Below, one piece after another: positions 34,810 to 46,056 of a stretch of DNA of 64,000 bases. The DNA comes from a candidate division FCPU426 bacterium (GTDB lineage: Bacteria; Oederibacteriota; Muellerivitia; Muellerivitales; DAHXKG01). The translations under genes and the position numbers were made by a program. Numbering within the stretch: the stretch's first letter is position 1; every line of letters starts with the position of its first letter. Location: the NCBI GenBank assembly GCA_027366525.1, contig DAHXKG010000004.1, forward strand, positions 124,001 through 188,000, read 5' to 3'. The notes beneath the pieces were generated by a model. That model saw nothing but the letters and a program-made list of their open reading frames with translations. It did not search any database and was not told the DNA's origin.

Positions 34810-35928
34810 ATGAAGTATAGTGCTCAGGCTTTAGCGATATTAATAGTACTGTTAGTAAGTTTGACACGTGTGCAGGCGCAGGGTATAAATTTTTATCAAG
34901 AGGGCATACGCGCCTATAATCAAACTCAATATATTCAAGCGATTCAAGATTTTCAACAAGCTGTTCAAAACCATCCGCTCAATTGGAAAGCTTACCAATA
35001 CTTAGCTTATTGTTATTATGATGTCGATGATTACCCGAATGCCTTGGTTTCTTGCAATAAAAGCTTAAAAATTCACTCCAAGAATGAGTCATTACTTGCT
35101 TTTAGAAATAATGTTCGTAATCAACTGGCTTCGGAGTCCACTTCAGTTTCAGCGGCACCTAATAATGCATCGACTCCCAATTATCCCAATACGGGGTACA
35201 CGACTGAGCAATTTCAACCTGCGATGCGATCGTATCAATATACAATGATGCATCCACGATATTGGAGCCGTTTTTGGGTGGGATATGATTATGCAAACTT
35301 AGGCGATTTAAAAAATGCAGCAACCGCGATGCAACAATACGGTAACACGGCTACGGAAGGCAGTTCAGGCTGGGATATCGGAGGGGAAATTGGTTGGTTT
35401 TTAGGAAACCGAAATAATGGATTAGCACTCGGGATTGATTATCTCGGGTCACAACAGTATACCATGAGTAATTCTGGCAGTTCTGGAGTAACGGAACAAA
35501 CCATTGAGCCATCAGCGGTTCCGCTAGAACTAAGTTGGTATCACTTTTGGTATATGCCCCATAGTCGCTTTTATTTGACAGTGGGAGGAGCCTATTATTT
35601 TGCCGATGCCTATTATTCGTATTACGATTCCACCAATGGAAGTTCATCAGGGAATTTTACCGGAAGTGCTTTTGGGCCGCAGGTGGGGGCGGGCTATGAT
35701 TGGCAAGTAGGGCCACATTTTTTAATTGGATTCTTTGGACGCTATCGTATTGTAAAAATTCCCTCGTTAACGTATGACAATGGCAGCGGTCCTCAGGCCC
35801 TATTAGTTTTTCCCGATAATACAATAGGAGTGGATTATGTTTCTAATATGGTTATAGACCAAGCCCGGTATGCCACGTTAGATTATACGGGATTTGACGT
35901 TTCATTGAGTTTGTCTTTTGTCTATTAG
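34810..35928 (+). CDS. Exported TPR protein with outer-membrane beta-barrel domain
   Basis: A 372-aa protein with a signal peptide (LAILIVLLVSLTRVQAQ) and two or three TPR units in residues 25-105 (FYQEGIRAYNQTQYIQAIQD and the next). A Ser/Asn-rich linker follows. From about residue 150 the sequence alternates aromatic and polar residues in the manner of an eight-stranded OmpW/OmpA-like barrel (WSRFWVGYDY, LALGIDYLG, FYLTVGGAYYFADAY, FLIGFFGRYRIV) and ends in DVSLSLSFVY, a typical terminal beta-signal with a final aromatic. This supports an outer membrane and hence a diderm cell. It has AAGGA before the ATG and stands alone between era and the RmuC-like gene. The specific function is unknown. 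Confidence 0.78.
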   Translation: MKYSAQALAILIVLLVSLTRVQAQGINFYQEGIRAYNQTQYIQAIQDFQQAVQNHPLNWKAYQYLAYCYYDVDDYPNALVSCNKSLKIHSKNESLLAFRNNVRNQLASESTSVSAAPNNASTPNYPNTGYTTEQFQPAMRSYQYTMMHPRYWSRFWVGYDYANLGDLKNAATAMQQYGNTATEGSSGWDIGGEIGWFLGNRNNGLALGIDYLGSQQYTMSNSGSSGVTEQTIEPSAVPLELSWYHFWYMPHSRFYLTVGGAYYFADAYYSYYDSTNGSSSGNFTGSAFGPQVGAGYDWQVGPHFLIGFFGRYRIVKIPSLTYDNGSGPQALLVFPDNTIGVDYVSNMVIDQARYATLDYTGFDVSLSLSFVY

Positions 35929-35997
35929 GATAGCGATCAATATGGAGTCGGCGATCTGACTTAATCAAACATGGGTTTACTTTTAAAATGAGGACCA

Positions 35998-36885
35998 ATG
36001 AATTTATGGTTTTTGTCTAGCTTCCTTGGAGTTGCATTTATAGGGTGGCTAGTGGTGTCATATTTTTTTTTCCGCATCGAACGACAAGATGTCTGGGTCA
36101 AAAAACAAAAGACGAAAATGTCTCAACCTGCTTTTCGACTTTCCCTGCAATGGTTGCAAGAATCTCAAGTCAAAATGGAACAATTTTTAGAAAGTCATGA
36201 AACCAAACTTTCGTCTATTCAAGGCGAATTATTGGAAATCCGTTTAGAAATTGGTCGGTTTGCCGCTGGCGCTAAAAGTCTCAAGCAAATGCAGGATTGG
36301 ATCAAGGAACATCCAGTGGATTTTGCACCGGAGCAGACTCTCCATGCCATGGTGACGCAGTATATCGCCACTTCCGATTTTGAAATTAGGGATGCTCAAA
36401 GCGTATTTTTGAAAACGGCCTTGGGCAATTTGTTGTGCTATGAAATGAAATTGTCATCTCAATTGGAATGGGATATTAAGCAATCACTCATTAGTCTTCA
36501 ACAGGCAAGGTTATTACAACCCTCAACGGGAATTGACGGAGGTATTCTTTATGTTTCAAAATCCGAGCCCTTTAATCAACTGGTGGCTGATTTAGAGCAA
36601 ATGCAGTATTTGCGAGAACAGAAGATATTGCTAGTGAATGCGTCAGGGATGAAAACGATTTTGTTATCCTTGAAAATTTCAAAACAAGTGGATCGTCTTT
36701 TAACAACGGGGCTGGAAGTTGTGGAGAAGGCGCAAGCGATTCTAGGCCAATCGGATCGATTGGAAAAAATGTTGGCCGAATTAGGTTCGGAACTTTTACA
36801 AGTCCAGGCGTGGCTTAAAAATTTAGAAGAATCCTCTAACGCAACATCGATCAGTCCGGGCCAACATTCCAAAATGACTTCTTAA
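35998..36885 (+). CDS. Membrane-anchored coiled-coil protein, possibly divergent RmuC
   Basis: A 295-aa protein with one amino-terminal membrane helix (FLSSFLGVAFIGWLVVSYFF), then a coiled-coil region up to about residue 95. The second half contains LYVSKSEPFNQLVADLEQ and KILLVNASGMKTILLSLKI, which look like the VPSE... and VLVSPTTLLALL strands of RmuC, and the closing helices also fit. The PD-(D/E)xK catalytic residues of RmuC are not evident, so it may be a degenerate or distant member. RmuC proteins limit DNA inversion at repeats. I keep this as an unconfirmed resemblance. Start ATG follows GAGGA. Confidence 0.5.
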   Translation: MNLWFLSSFLGVAFIGWLVVSYFFFRIERQDVWVKKQKTKMSQPAFRLSLQWLQESQVKMEQFLESHETKLSSIQGELLEIRLEIGRFAAGAKSLKQMQDWIKEHPVDFAPEQTLHAMVTQYIATSDFEIRDAQSVFLKTALGNLLCYEMKLSSQLEWDIKQSLISLQQARLLQPSTGIDGGILYVSKSEPFNQLVADLEQMQYLREQKILLVNASGMKTILLSLKISKQVDRLLTTGLEVVEKAQAILGQSDRLEKMLAELGSELLQVQAWLKNLEESSNATSISPGQHSKMTS

Positions 36886-36963
36886 TCGAAAAATGCTGAG
36901 GTGAATAAAAAATAAAACGTTCGTTTCAATCCAGGCAGTTCAACTCAACCGAAAGGAGGGATC

Positions 36964-37353
36964 ATGTTTTTTTTAAAAGAGTGGCTTACAAAAAATATTT
37001 ATGTGACTTCACCGTTCAATCCGGATCCTTTTTTTCATCCCAGACGTCTACAGGTTCCGAAGGCTGCGGTAATCCAAATCAGTCTCGCATTAATTCGCCA
37101 ACTTCCACGGTGGAAGTTGGAACAATATTATGAGTTACAAGGCAGAATCCATGCGATTCGCCAATCCCGTGTTTTAGGATTTGTCGATGATATTAATATT
37201 TATATTGGACAAGGCATCGATGGGATCACCACGTTAGAAATGACTTCTCAATCTCGAATTGGAAAAGGCGATTGGGGACAAAATCGAAGAAACTTAAAAA
37301 ATTTTTTAAGCCGATTTGATTTTCAGGTGATTGTATCGGCATCATCCGGTTGA
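36964..37353 (+). CDS. DUF1499 family protein
   Basis: A 129-aa protein. The segment FVDDINIYIG followed by LEMTSQSRIGKGDWGQNRRN is the core of DUF1499, a family of small proteins of unknown function common in proteobacteria and cyanobacteria, where the pattern is FVDD...RSASRxGxxDxGxNR. No signal peptide or membrane helix is present here, whereas many family members are lipoproteins. A strong AAAGGAGGG precedes the ATG by three bases. The pyr promoter begins 38 bases after its stop. Confidence 0.82.
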   Translation: MFFLKEWLTKNIYVTSPFNPDPFFHPRRLQVPKAAVIQISLALIRQLPRWKLEQYYELQGRIHAIRQSRVLGFVDDINIYIGQGIDGITTLEMTSQSRIGKGDWGQNRRNLKNFLSRFDFQVIVSASSG

Positions 37354-37390
37354 TAGCGGTTGGGAAAGGGGGTGGCAGTTCATTTATCAG

Positions 37391-37418
37391 TTGACAAGTG
37401 ACGATGAGTCTTTATACT
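37391..37418 (+). promoter_or_regulatory. Sigma-70 promoter of the pyr operon
   Basis: TTGACA at 37391-37396, a 16-bp spacer and TATACT at 37413-37418. Transcription should begin near 37424-37426, directly in front of the PyrR-binding hairpin, which supports both calls. Confidence 0.88.
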
Positions 37419-37426
37419 AACAACGA

Positions 37427-37458
37427 CCTTTAAATCGAATCCGGTGAGATCGAAAAGG
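37427..37458 (+). promoter_or_regulatory. PyrR-binding hairpin (pyr leader binding loop)
   Basis: The RNA can fold as a lower stem CCTTT/AAAGG (37427-37431 with 37454-37458), a three-purine bulge AAA on the 5' side, an upper stem TCGA/TCGA (37435-37438 with 37450-37453) and a terminal loop ATCCGGTGAGA. The lower stem, purine bulge, upper stem and UCCNGNGAG loop are exactly the elements described for the PyrR recognition hairpin of Bacillus-type pyr attenuators. It lies at the predicted 5' end of the transcript, upstream of pyrR itself. Its 3' strand overlaps the Shine-Dalgarno of the leader ORF. Confidence 0.88.
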
Positions 37459-37466
37459 AGAACCGC

Positions 37467-38106
<640 letters not shown>

Positions 38107-38107
<1 letters not shown>

Positions 38108-39051
38108 TGGGAATGATTTGGAAATCGAAAGATTTACTTTCCATTGAAGAGTTATCTAAAAATGAAATTGAAACAATCTTAGAGACAGCGGTTTCTTTTA
38201 AATCAGTTTCAGAGCGAACGGTTAAAAAAGTTCCGACGCTGAGAGGCAAAACCGTTGTTTTGTTTTTTCAGGAACCTTCAACCCGAACTCGAACATCTTT
38301 TGAATTGGCGTCAAAGCGGCTCAGTGCGGATAATTTAACAATTCAGTCTTCGGCATCATCCTTGACCAAGGGAGAAACGCTTTTAGATACGATGAAAACA
38401 CTTGAATCCATGAAAATTGATGCCTTGGTCATTCGACATTCATGCTCAGGGATTCCTCATTTATTAGCCCAGTCTATGCAAGCATCCGTAATCAATGCGG
38501 GAGATGGATTCCATGAGCATCCGACGCAAGCGTTGTTGGATTTACTCACCGTACGTGAAAATCATCCGCACTTGGATCAATTAACCATCACATTTGTAGG
38601 AGATATCCTCCACAGCCGCGTGGTGCGGTCCAATATTTATGCATTTAAAAAAATGGGTGCGCGTATTCGTGTTTGTGGGCCACCCACCTTACTTCCGAAA
38701 GATTTTGAAAAATGGGGTGTGGAGGTTTTTTATCATCTCGATGCAGCTCTCCAAGGAACCGATGTGATCTATGTTTTGCGTCTTCAATTAGAACGCCAAA
38801 AGAAGAATTTGTTTCCAACATTACGCGAATATTCTCAGTTATACGGGATTACATCGGACCGATTGTTAAAAGCCAATTCAGGAGCTATTGTTCTGCATCC
38901 CGGACCTATGAATCGTGGAATTGAAATTTCATCAGGAGTTGCCGATGGATCAGCAGCTCGGATTGATGATCAAGTTTCCAATGGGGTTGCCATTCGGATG
39001 GCAGTTTTATATTTACTTCTGGGAGAGAATCCAGAAAGAAGGACTCCATGA
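38107..39051 (+). CDS. pyrB: Aspartate carbamoyltransferase catalytic subunit
   Basis: Catalyses the committed step of pyrimidine synthesis: carbamoyl phosphate plus aspartate to carbamoyl aspartate. The carbamoyl-phosphate loop is EPSTRTRTSFELA, followed by the SxxKGE segment (SLTKGETLLDT) and the HPTQALLDL motif; HPGPMNRGIEI marks the aspartate domain end. At 314 aa it is normal for a class that works without PyrI, and no pyrI is present. The ATG shares one base with the pyrR stop (TAATG), and the 3' end overlaps pyrC by four. Confidence 0.97.
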
Positions 39052-40355
39052 ATACATGGTTGATTCAAGGGGGGCATGTCATTGATCCTGCCAATCACTG
39101 GGATGATGAAGCCGATATTTGGATTCAAGAGGGAGTCATTAAGAAAGTTGGCAAGCATCTAAAGATTTCCACCGACAAAGTAATTGAGGCTAAGAATAAG
39201 CTGGTTGTTCCAGGATTAGTTGACATGCATGTGCATCTTCGGGAACCGGGATTTGAATATAAAGAAACGATCAAAACGGGCACACAAGCGGCGGTTGCCG
39301 GTGGAGTAACTTCAGTCGCCTGTATGCCCAATACCAATCCTCCGATTGATGACCAAGCGATTGTTCATTTTATTCATCATAAGGCATCGGAAGAAGGTTT
39401 TTGCCATGTATATCCGATTGGATGTATTTCAAAACAACGCCAAGGACAAGAAATGGCCGAAATTGGTGAATTAAAAAAAGCGGGCGTAGTGGCCTTATCT
39501 GATGATGGTTCTCCGGTTATGAATTCTGAATTGATGCGGCGAGTGATGGAGTATGCTCGAGAACAAGATTTGACCATTATTGATCATTGTGAAGACTTGC
39601 ATCTCTCCAATGAGGGGGTTATTTATGAAGGCTCTACTTCATTGCGGTTGGGATTAAGAGGTATTCCGGCCATCTCGGAAACTATTATGGTTTCCAGGAA
39701 TATTCTACTCGCAGAAATGACGGGAGCTCGTTTCCATGTGGCGCATCTTTCAACGGCGGGATCAGTGGAATTAGTTCGCCAAGCCAAACGGAAGGGCTTG
39801 GCTGTGACGGCGGAAACAGCACCCCACTACTGGACACTTTCAGATCAATTTATTAAGACATATAACACTCATTTTAAAATGAAGCCTCCTTTGGGATCTG
39901 AAGCAGATGTTGCTGCAATTCGGAAAGGAATTCAAGATGGGGTCATCGATTGTTTGGCCACTGATCATGCTCCGCATGCATCAACTGAAAAACAATGTGA
40001 ATTTGAATTAGCTGCGTTTGGAATTGTTGGATTGGAGACATTGTTTCCTTTAACATACACACATTTGGTAGAACCCCAAGTGATTTCCTTGTCCAAAGCG
40101 ATTGAAATGTTAACCATCAACCCTGCCAAAGTACTCGGTATTTCCAAAGGCACTTTATCCGAAGGCGCTGAAGCGGATGTCACCATTTTTGATATTAAGA
40201 CCTCTCAGAAAGTAGATGTTTCGCAATTTAAAAGTAAAGGAAGGAATTCTCCATTCAATGGATGGGAATTAAGAGGGTGGCCCATGATCACGATGGTTCA
40301 AGGTCATATTCGATATCAACATCCTCAATTTCACATTAAAGGATACCAGCTATGA
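39048..40355 (+). CDS. pyrC: Dihydroorotase, class I
   Basis: A zinc amidohydrolase that closes carbamoyl aspartate to dihydroorotate. The metal motif MHVHLREPGFEYKE, the region TIIDHCEDL, and the late metal/substrate motif ATDHAPHASTEK are all in place. At 435 aa it is the long class I form that often associates with PyrB. It overlaps pyrB and carA by four bases each, which points to tight translational coupling. Confidence 0.97.
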   Translation: MNTWLIQGGHVIDPANHWDDEADIWIQEGVIKKVGKHLKISTDKVIEAKNKLVVPGLVDMHVHLREPGFEYKETIKTGTQAAVAGGVTSVACMPNTNPPIDDQAIVHFIHHKASEEGFCHVYPIGCISKQRQGQEMAEIGELKKAGVVALSDDGSPVMNSELMRRVMEYAREQDLTIIDHCEDLHLSNEGVIYEGSTSLRLGLRGIPAISETIMVSRNILLAEMTGARFHVAHLSTAGSVELVRQAKRKGLAVTAETAPHYWTLSDQFIKTYNTHFKMKPPLGSEADVAAIRKGIQDGVIDCLATDHAPHASTEKQCEFELAAFGIVGLETLFPLTYTHLVEPQVISLSKAIEMLTINPAKVLGISKGTLSEGAEADVTIFDIKTSQKVDVSQFKSKGRNSPFNGWELRGWPMITMVQGHIRYQHPQFHIKGYQL

Positions 40356-41527
40356 AATCCAAAATCTCCAAGGCGATTTTGGCGCTGGAAGATGGGACTT
40401 GGTTTGAAGGCATTTCTTTTGGAGCTGAGGGTGAAGTTGGTGGTGAGGTTGTTTTTAATACAGCGATGACCGGCTATCAGGAAATCCTAACGGATCCCTC
40501 TTATTGTGGACAAATGGTCGCCATGACCTACCCTTTGATTGGGAATACCGGGATTAATCCGATTGATATTGAATCCCGAAAGCCATTTCTTTCAGCTTTA
40601 ATTGTGCATGAATATTGCGATCATCCATCCAATTGGCGATCCGTACAAACGCTCAAACACTATCTCTGTGAAAATCACCTCATGGGGATTGAACAAGTGG
40701 ATACGAGGCGATTAACGATGCATCTCCGAAAACAGGGTGTTCAGCGTGGTATTTTATCAACAGTTGATTTGGATTTAAAACGGTTGGTTAAAAAAGCTCA
40801 GGCTTCCCCATCATTGATTGGACGTGATTTGGTTCAAGATGTGACTTGTACTCATCCTTACGTTTGGAAAGAAAAAGAAAGCCTCTGGGAACATTCAGAG
40901 GTCTATACCATGTCTCAACTGAAGCTACTCGATACCTCAGTTAATAAAAAACGATCAATTCCCATTGCTGTTTTGGATTGTGGAGTCAAATATAATATTC
41001 TTCGTCAGTTGTCTCAAATGAGTTTTGACGTAAAGGTTTTCCCGGCTTCCACGTCGGCGAAAGTGCTTATGAATTCTGAAGTAAAAGGCATTTTTATTTC
41101 CAATGGTCCAGGCGACCCCTCGGTGGTGTCTTATGTGATTGATACCGTTCGACAGATGATTGGAAAACTTCCGATATTTGGTATTTGTTTAGGACATCAA
41201 ATTCTTGGCTTGGCTTTAGGCGGCCAAACTTATAAATTGAAATTTGGACATCATGGAGCCAATCAGCCGGTTCTCAATCTTAAAACGCGTCAAGTCGAGA
41301 TCACCAGCCAAAACCATGGATTTGCGGTAGATGTGAAAAGCCTGGATTTGGATCAAGTTGTGGAAACGCATATCAATCTGAACGATAACACGAGCGAAGG
41401 GCTAGAATTAGTTCGAAATCCTGGGTTTAGTGTCCAATATCATCCCGAGGCCGCTCCGGGGCCTCATGACTCTCGATATTTATTTAGCCATTTTCGAAAA
41501 TTGATTGAACAAAATTTTGATCTATAA
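40352..41527 (+). CDS. carA: Carbamoyl-phosphate synthase small subunit
   Basis: Glutaminase subunit that releases ammonia from glutamine and channels it to CarB. The amino-terminal domain has [17 protein letters not shown], and the class I glutamine amidotransferase domain has the nucleophile in [14 protein letters not shown], then the catalytic His-Glu in [24 protein letters not shown] is a CarA-specific segment. At 391 aa it is of usual size. It is separated from carB by eight bases. Confidence 0.97.
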   Translation: MKSKISKAILALEDGTWFEGISFGAEGEVGGEVVFNTAMTGYQEILTDPSYCGQMVAMTYPLIGNTGINPIDIESRKPFLSALIVHEYCDHPSNWRSVQTLKHYLCENHLMGIEQVDTRRLTMHLRKQGVQRGILSTVDLDLKRLVKKAQASPSLIGRDLVQDVTCTHPYVWKEKESLWEHSEVYTMSQLKLLDTSVNKKRSIPIAVLDCGVKYNILRQLSQMSFDVKVFPASTSAKVLMNSEVKGIFISNGPGDPSVVSYVIDTVRQMIGKLPIFGICLGHQILGLALGGQTYKLKFGHHGANQPVLNLKTRQVEITSQNHGFAVDVKSLDLDQVVETHINLNDNTSEGLELVRNPGFSVQYHPEAAPGPHDSRYLFSHFRKLIEQNFDL

Positions 41528-41535
41528 GGATTTTT

Positions 41536-44500
41536 ATGCCTAGACGAACCGATATCAACAAAATTATGGTGATTGGAGCGGGGCCGATTATTATTGGTCA
41601 AGCGTGCGAATTTGATTATTCGGGTACGCAAGCGTGTAAAGCTTTAAAAGAAGAAGGCTATAAAGTAATCTTAGTTAATTCGAATCCCGCTACCATTATG
41701 ACCGATCCCGAATTTGCGGATCGTACGTATATTGAACCCATTCAGCCCGAGATTATTCGAAAAATTATCCAAAAGGAAAAACCGGATGCCCTCCTTCCAA
41801 CCTTGGGTGGACAAACCGCATTAAATATGGCGGTTGCGTTATCCGACAATGGGACCTTAAATGAATTTAACGTTGAACTAATTGGTGCCAAATTGGATGC
41901 CATTAAAAAGGCAGAAGATCGCGAGCAGTTTAAATTATCCATGATGAAAATTGGTCTGGATTTGCCCGAATCTCAAACTGTAAAAACCTTGGAACAAGGA
42001 TTTCAGTTTACTGAAAAAAATAAATACCCAGTAGTTATTCGTCCGGCTTTTACATTAGGTGGAACTGGAGGCGGGATTGCTTATAATCGGCAGGAATTTC
42101 AGGAAATTCTTGAAAAAGGATTGGAATTAAGTCCGATTCATCAATGTCTCGTGGAAGAGTCCATTTTAGGATGGAAAGAATTTGAAATGGAAGTAATGCG
42201 GGATTTGAATGACAATGTAGTCATTGTTTGTTCGATTGAAAATTTGGATCCTATGGGCATTCATACAGGTGATTCCATTACGGTGGCCCCCGCTCAAACC
42301 CTGACGGATAAAGAATATCAACGAATGCGCAATGCGTCCATGGCTTGTATTCGGGAAATTGGGGTGGATACCGGGGGATCCAATATACAATTTGGGATTC
42401 ATCCCCAAACAGGACGCATGGTTGTCATTGAAATGAATCCTCGTGTTTCGCGCTCCTCAGCCTTGGCCTCCAAAGCCACAGGATTCCCGATTGCAAAAAT
42501 AGCGGCGAAGCTGGCAGTGGGCTATACTTTAGACGAACTTTTAAATGATATCACGCGGTATACGAAGGCGGCCTTTGAACCCGTTTTAGATTATGTGGTT
42601 ACTAAAATTCCGCGATTTACTTTTGAAAAATTTCAAGAAGCTGAAGATAATTTAACAACTCAAATGAAAAGTGTCGGGGAAACCATGGCCATGGGACACA
42701 CTTTTAAGGAGAGCTTACAAAAGGCGCTTCGATCTTTAGAAATGGGCTATGATGGTTTGGGAGCGGATGGTCGAGGATGGGTCAAGAATGCATGGAAAAA
42801 AGTAGCCAATCCAAATAAAAAAATTGCTTCCGAAATTCTTGCGGAAAAATTAAAGCAACCGTCTTCAACTCGAATCTTTTTTATCCGTCAAGCTTTACGA
42901 CAAGGCTATTCGATTGACTCGTTATTTAAATTGACGGGTATTGATCCATGGTTTTTAAGTGAAATTCAACAAATTGTCGCTGCAGAAGAAAAACTTGAAA
43001 AATCAAGTCGTAAACGAGGCTCATTAAAAGAACGGCTTCCTCATGAGACGATGCAGACGGCTAAGGCGTTGGGCTTTTCGGATAAACAATTGGCTTTTTT
43101 GTTTAATACTACGGAACATTCTATACGACAATATCGAAAACGGCTTGGAATCCTGCCCTTATATAAAAGAGTGGATACCTGTGCTGCAGAATTTGAGGCG
43201 TTTACTCCGTATTTGTATTCTACTTATGAACTTGGACGAAATTCGCTGACGGAGGATGAAGCTGCACCGGTGTCTCAAAAGAAAATTCTTATTTTAGGAG
43301 GCGGTCCGAATCGCATTGGACAAGGTATCGAGTTTGATTATTGTTGTGTTCATGGATCGTTTGCACTCCGTGAAGAAGGCTGGGAAGTGATTATGGTGAA
43401 TAATAATCCTGAAACGGTTTCAACGGATTATGATACCTCCAATCGACTTTATTTTGAACCATTAACGTTTGAAGATGTGATGAATATTTTAGACCGGGAA
43501 AAACCGGATGGGGTTATTATCCAGTTCGGTGGACAGACACCATTGAAACTAGCGTTGCCGCTTCAAAAAGAAAAGATCCCCATTATTGGAACCAGTCCAC
43601 AATCCATTGATATTGCGGAGGATCGGAAATTATTTGGAGCCCTGCTTCGAAAATTAAAAATCAATCAGCCGGCACACGCCATTGCCTATAATGCTCATCA
43701 AGCCCAAAAAGTTGCTCAAACGGTCGGTTATCCAGTGGTGGTTCGCCCTTCTTATGTATTGGGTGGAAGAGCCATGGAGATTGTCTATGATGAATCCCGA
43801 TTAGAACAATTCGTTTTAAAAGCGCAAGAAGCAGCTCCAGGGTTACCCATTTTGATTGACCATTTTTTAGAAGATGCAATTGAAGTTGACGTCGATTGTG
43901 TGTCCGATGGACATCAAGTTCATATAGCTGCCATTATGGAGCATATTGAAGAAGCGGGAATTCATTCCGGGGATTCTGCGTGTGTTCTTCCACCACATAC
44001 GTTACGAGAAGATCAACTCCATACGATTCGGGATTATTCCAATCAGATCGCGCTGCAATTGAAGGTGATTGGACTGATGAATATCCAATTTGCGATTAAA
44101 AATGATGTGGTGTATGTTCTGGAAGTCAATCCGCGAGCATCTCGAACCATTCCGTTTGTCTCAAAAGCCACGGGTGTTGCTTGGGCCAAAATCGCTGCTC
44201 AGGTGATGGCAGGAAAAAAATTAACCAAATTCAAAATGTTGACAACGCAAAAGAAAAAAATGATTGCCGTCAAAGAATCAGTTTTTCCATTCAATCGATT
44301 TCCTGGCGTGGATACGGTATTAGGTCCAGAAATGAAATCCACGGGAGAAGTAATGGGCTTGGATATTGATTTTGGGATGTCATTTGCTAAAAGTCAAATG
44401 GCGGCTAATGCGACTTTGCCTAAAAGAGGCACTATTTTTATTTCCGTGAAAAATAGCGACAAACGAAAAATTATTTTTATTGCCAAACAATTGAGCGATT

Positions 44501-44823
44501 TGGGATTTAAATTAGTGGCCACCGAGGGAACCGCTCAAGCATTAGAAAATAACAGTATTACGGTTTCACGTGTGCGAAAAGTTATGGAGGGGCGCCCCAA
44601 TATTGTTGATTTAATTAAGAATGGCGAAATACAATTGATCATGAATATTCCGGTGGGAAAGGGTCCTCGATCGGATGATTATCAGATTCGCCGAGCCGCG
44701 GTGACTTATTCGATTCCTTGTATTACCACCCTGTATGGATGTGAAGCGGCAACGAATGGGATTGAAGCGATGCTCAAGCGGGAGTTCAATGTTTATGCGT
44801 TGCAAGATGCCTTTTCATCTTAA
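41536..44823 (+). CDS. carB: Carbamoyl-phosphate synthase large subunit
   Basis: The 1095-aa synthetase subunit that makes carbamoyl phosphate from bicarbonate, ammonia and two ATP, for pyrimidines and arginine. The two homologous halves are clear: [15 protein letters not shown] in the first and [14 protein letters not shown] in the second, each followed by an ATP-grasp domain ([28 protein letters not shown]). The carboxy-terminal MGS-like allosteric domain begins near residue 955 with [12 protein letters not shown]. It is full length and intact. The Shine-Dalgarno AAGGA overlaps the carA stop region. Confidence 0.98.
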   Translation: MPRRTDINKIMVIGAGPIIIGQACEFDYSGTQACKALKEEGYKVILVNSNPATIMTDPEFADRTYIEPIQPEIIRKIIQKEKPDALLPTLGGQTALNMAVALSDNGTLNEFNVELIGAKLDAIKKAEDREQFKLSMMKIGLDLPESQTVKTLEQGFQFTEKNKYPVVIRPAFTLGGTGGGIAYNRQEFQEILEKGLELSPIHQCLVEESILGWKEFEMEVMRDLNDNVVIVCSIENLDPMGIHTGDSITVAPAQTLTDKEYQRMRNASMACIREIGVDTGGSNIQFGIHPQTGRMVVIEMNPRVSRSSALASKATGFPIAKIAAKLAVGYTLDELLNDITRYTKAAFEPVLDYVVTKIPRFTFEKFQEAEDNLTTQMKSVGETMAMGHTFKESLQKALRSLEMGYDGLGADGRGWVKNAWKKVANPNKKIASEILAEKLKQPSSTRIFFIRQALRQGYSIDSLFKLTGIDPWFLSEIQQIVAAEEKLEKSSRKRGSLKERLPHETMQTAKALGFSDKQLAFLFNTTEHSIRQYRKRLGILPLYKRVDTCAAEFEAFTPYLYSTYELGRNSLTEDEAAPVSQKKILILGGGPNRIGQGIEFDYCCVHGSFALREEGWEVIMVNNNPETVSTDYDTSNRLYFEPLTFEDVMNILDREKPDGVIIQFGGQTPLKLALPLQKEKIPIIGTSPQSIDIAEDRKLFGALLRKLKINQPAHAIAYNAHQAQKVAQTVGYPVVVRPSYVLGGRAMEIVYDESRLEQFVLKAQEAAPGLPILIDHFLEDAIEVDVDCVSDGHQVHIAAIMEHIEEAGIHSGDSACVLPPHTLREDQLHTIRDYSNQIALQLKVIGLMNIQFAIKNDVVYVLEVNPRASRTIPFVSKATGVAWAKIAAQVMAGKKLTKFKMLTTQKKKMIAVKESVFPFNRFPGVDTVLGPEMKSTGEVMGLDIDFGMSFAKSQMAANATLPKRGTIFISVKNSDKRKIIFIAKQLSDLGFKLVATEGTAQALENNSITVSRVRKVMEGRPNIVDLIKNGEIQLIMNIPVGKGPRSDDYQIRRAAVTYSIPCITTLYGCEAATNGIEAMLKREFNVYALQDAFSS

Positions 44824-44839
44824 ATGACGAGTGTGACTC

Positions 44840-45391
44840 ATGGAGCAGTATCAATTTCATATTTACTATGGGTATGGAAAGGGAAAAACTACGGCCAGCA
44901 TTGGGCTGGCAATTCGGGCCTTGGGGGCTGGATATAAGGTCTGTTTGATTCAATTTGACAAAGGGTTCAACGATCACGAAGAACATTATTCAGAACGCAT
45001 TCTTTTACGAACGCTTTCGAATATGGACGTGTTTTCGTTTGGGATGGAGCGGGTTTTAAGTCCAACCGCATTTCGATTCAAAAATATTGAGGAGGACTTC
45101 CGGGAAGCTCAAAAAGCGTTGCAGAAATCAATGGAACTTTTAATTTCAGGAACGCAACAACTGCTGATTTTAGATGAAATTTTAGCGGCCGTTATGTGCC
45201 AATTAATTTCAAGAGATGAAGTGATGAAACTTGTCCAGGCATTTCAGGAAACCCGGCGATGTGAGTTGGTCATGACGGGTCATCAAATATGGCCCGAGTT
45301 ACTTCAACAGGCCGATTTGGTTACCGAGATTAATAAAAAGAAACATTATTTTGATAATCAGGTGAAGGCACGTCGGGGGTTTGATTTTTAA
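44840..45391 (+). CDS. cobO: Cob(I)yrinic acid a,c-diamide adenosyltransferase (CobO/BtuR type)
   Basis: A 183-aa ATP:corrinoid adenosyltransferase that converts cob(I)alamin or its precursors to the adenosyl form. The P-loop is GYGKGKTTASIGLAIRA at the start, LLILDEILAAV is the Walker B region, VMTGHQIWPELL and the terminal ARRGFDF are family signatures. No other corrin genes are present, so it may serve scavenged cobalamin. It begins 16 bases after carB and is probably read from the pyr operon transcript, with no obvious metabolic reason for the link. Its stop overlaps the next gene by one base. Confidence 0.93.
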   Translation: MEQYQFHIYYGYGKGKTTASIGLAIRALGAGYKVCLIQFDKGFNDHEEHYSERILLRTLSNMDVFSFGMERVLSPTAFRFKNIEEDFREAQKALQKSMELLISGTQQLLILDEILAAVMCQLISRDEVMKLVQAFQETRRCELVMTGHQIWPELLQQADLVTEINKKKHYFDNQVKARRGFDF

Positions 45392-46056
45392 TGAGTTCTC
45401 TTCAGCGGGCATACTTTCAGGTAGAATTGGCCGTATGGTTTTTGTTATTAGGCATTGCTAACCAAGCCAGGCCGTATGTATTCTTCTTTGGGATTGCCCC
45501 TGTTTGGATTTGGGGGATTGCCATCCTGGGATTTGGAATTTTTGGATTTATAGGCGCACGATCCATTTATGTATCACATTCGCAGCACGTGCAGGCCTTG
45601 AATTTGGTTGAACGCACTTTGAAAGACCGACAATCGGATCCGCATATATTCGATGAAGAAAAATCCAAAATTGAAAGATCCATTTCGCGTCTATCGAGAA
45701 ATATGGAAGCTAATCTTTTCGAAATCCATCCGGATTTTTCCTTGCGATCGATAGATCGATTGAAAAAAGTCATTCCTGCTTTTTTGAATGAAATCCAAAC
45801 GGAGTTTGATGCCAAGATACGCATTGGAATACTTGGGGTTTATATCGGCGAGACCCTTTGTCGAAATTTAAAACTTCGATGGAAATTTCAATCGGATTCT
45901 CAGGATGCGGTATTTCCGTTTTTATCCTCGATCATTGGTTCGGAAACCGATCCGTGTGATCCCTTCCAGTTGGCACGAATTTTTTTGATGGATTTTAAAG
46001 AAGGAAGAAAACAAGTAAAAGACTATTTAAAATTATTTTCTAAAAAAGCGATTTAA
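45391..46056 (+). CDS. Hypothetical membrane protein with two helices
   Basis: A 221-aa protein of unknown function. Two hydrophobic helices lie near residues 10-27 (VELAVWFLLLGIANQA) and 32-56 (WIWGIAILGFGIFGFIGA). The rest is a charged cytoplasmic or periplasmic domain with predicted helices (LNLVERTLKDRQ, SISRLSRNMEAN). It resembles no family that I know. It begins on the cobO stop (TAATG) and its end overlaps the convergent queC gene by 24 bases. Confidence 0.75.
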   Translation: MSSLQRAYFQVELAVWFLLLGIANQARPYVFFFGIAPVWIWGIAILGFGIFGFIGARSIYVSHSQHVQALNLVERTLKDRQSDPHIFDEEKSKIERSISRLSRNMEANLFEIHPDFSLRSIDRLKKVIPAFLNEIQTEFDAKIRIGILGVYIGETLCRNLKLRWKFQSDSQDAVFPFLSSIIGSETDPCDPFQLARIFLMDFKEGRKQVKDYLKLFSKKAI

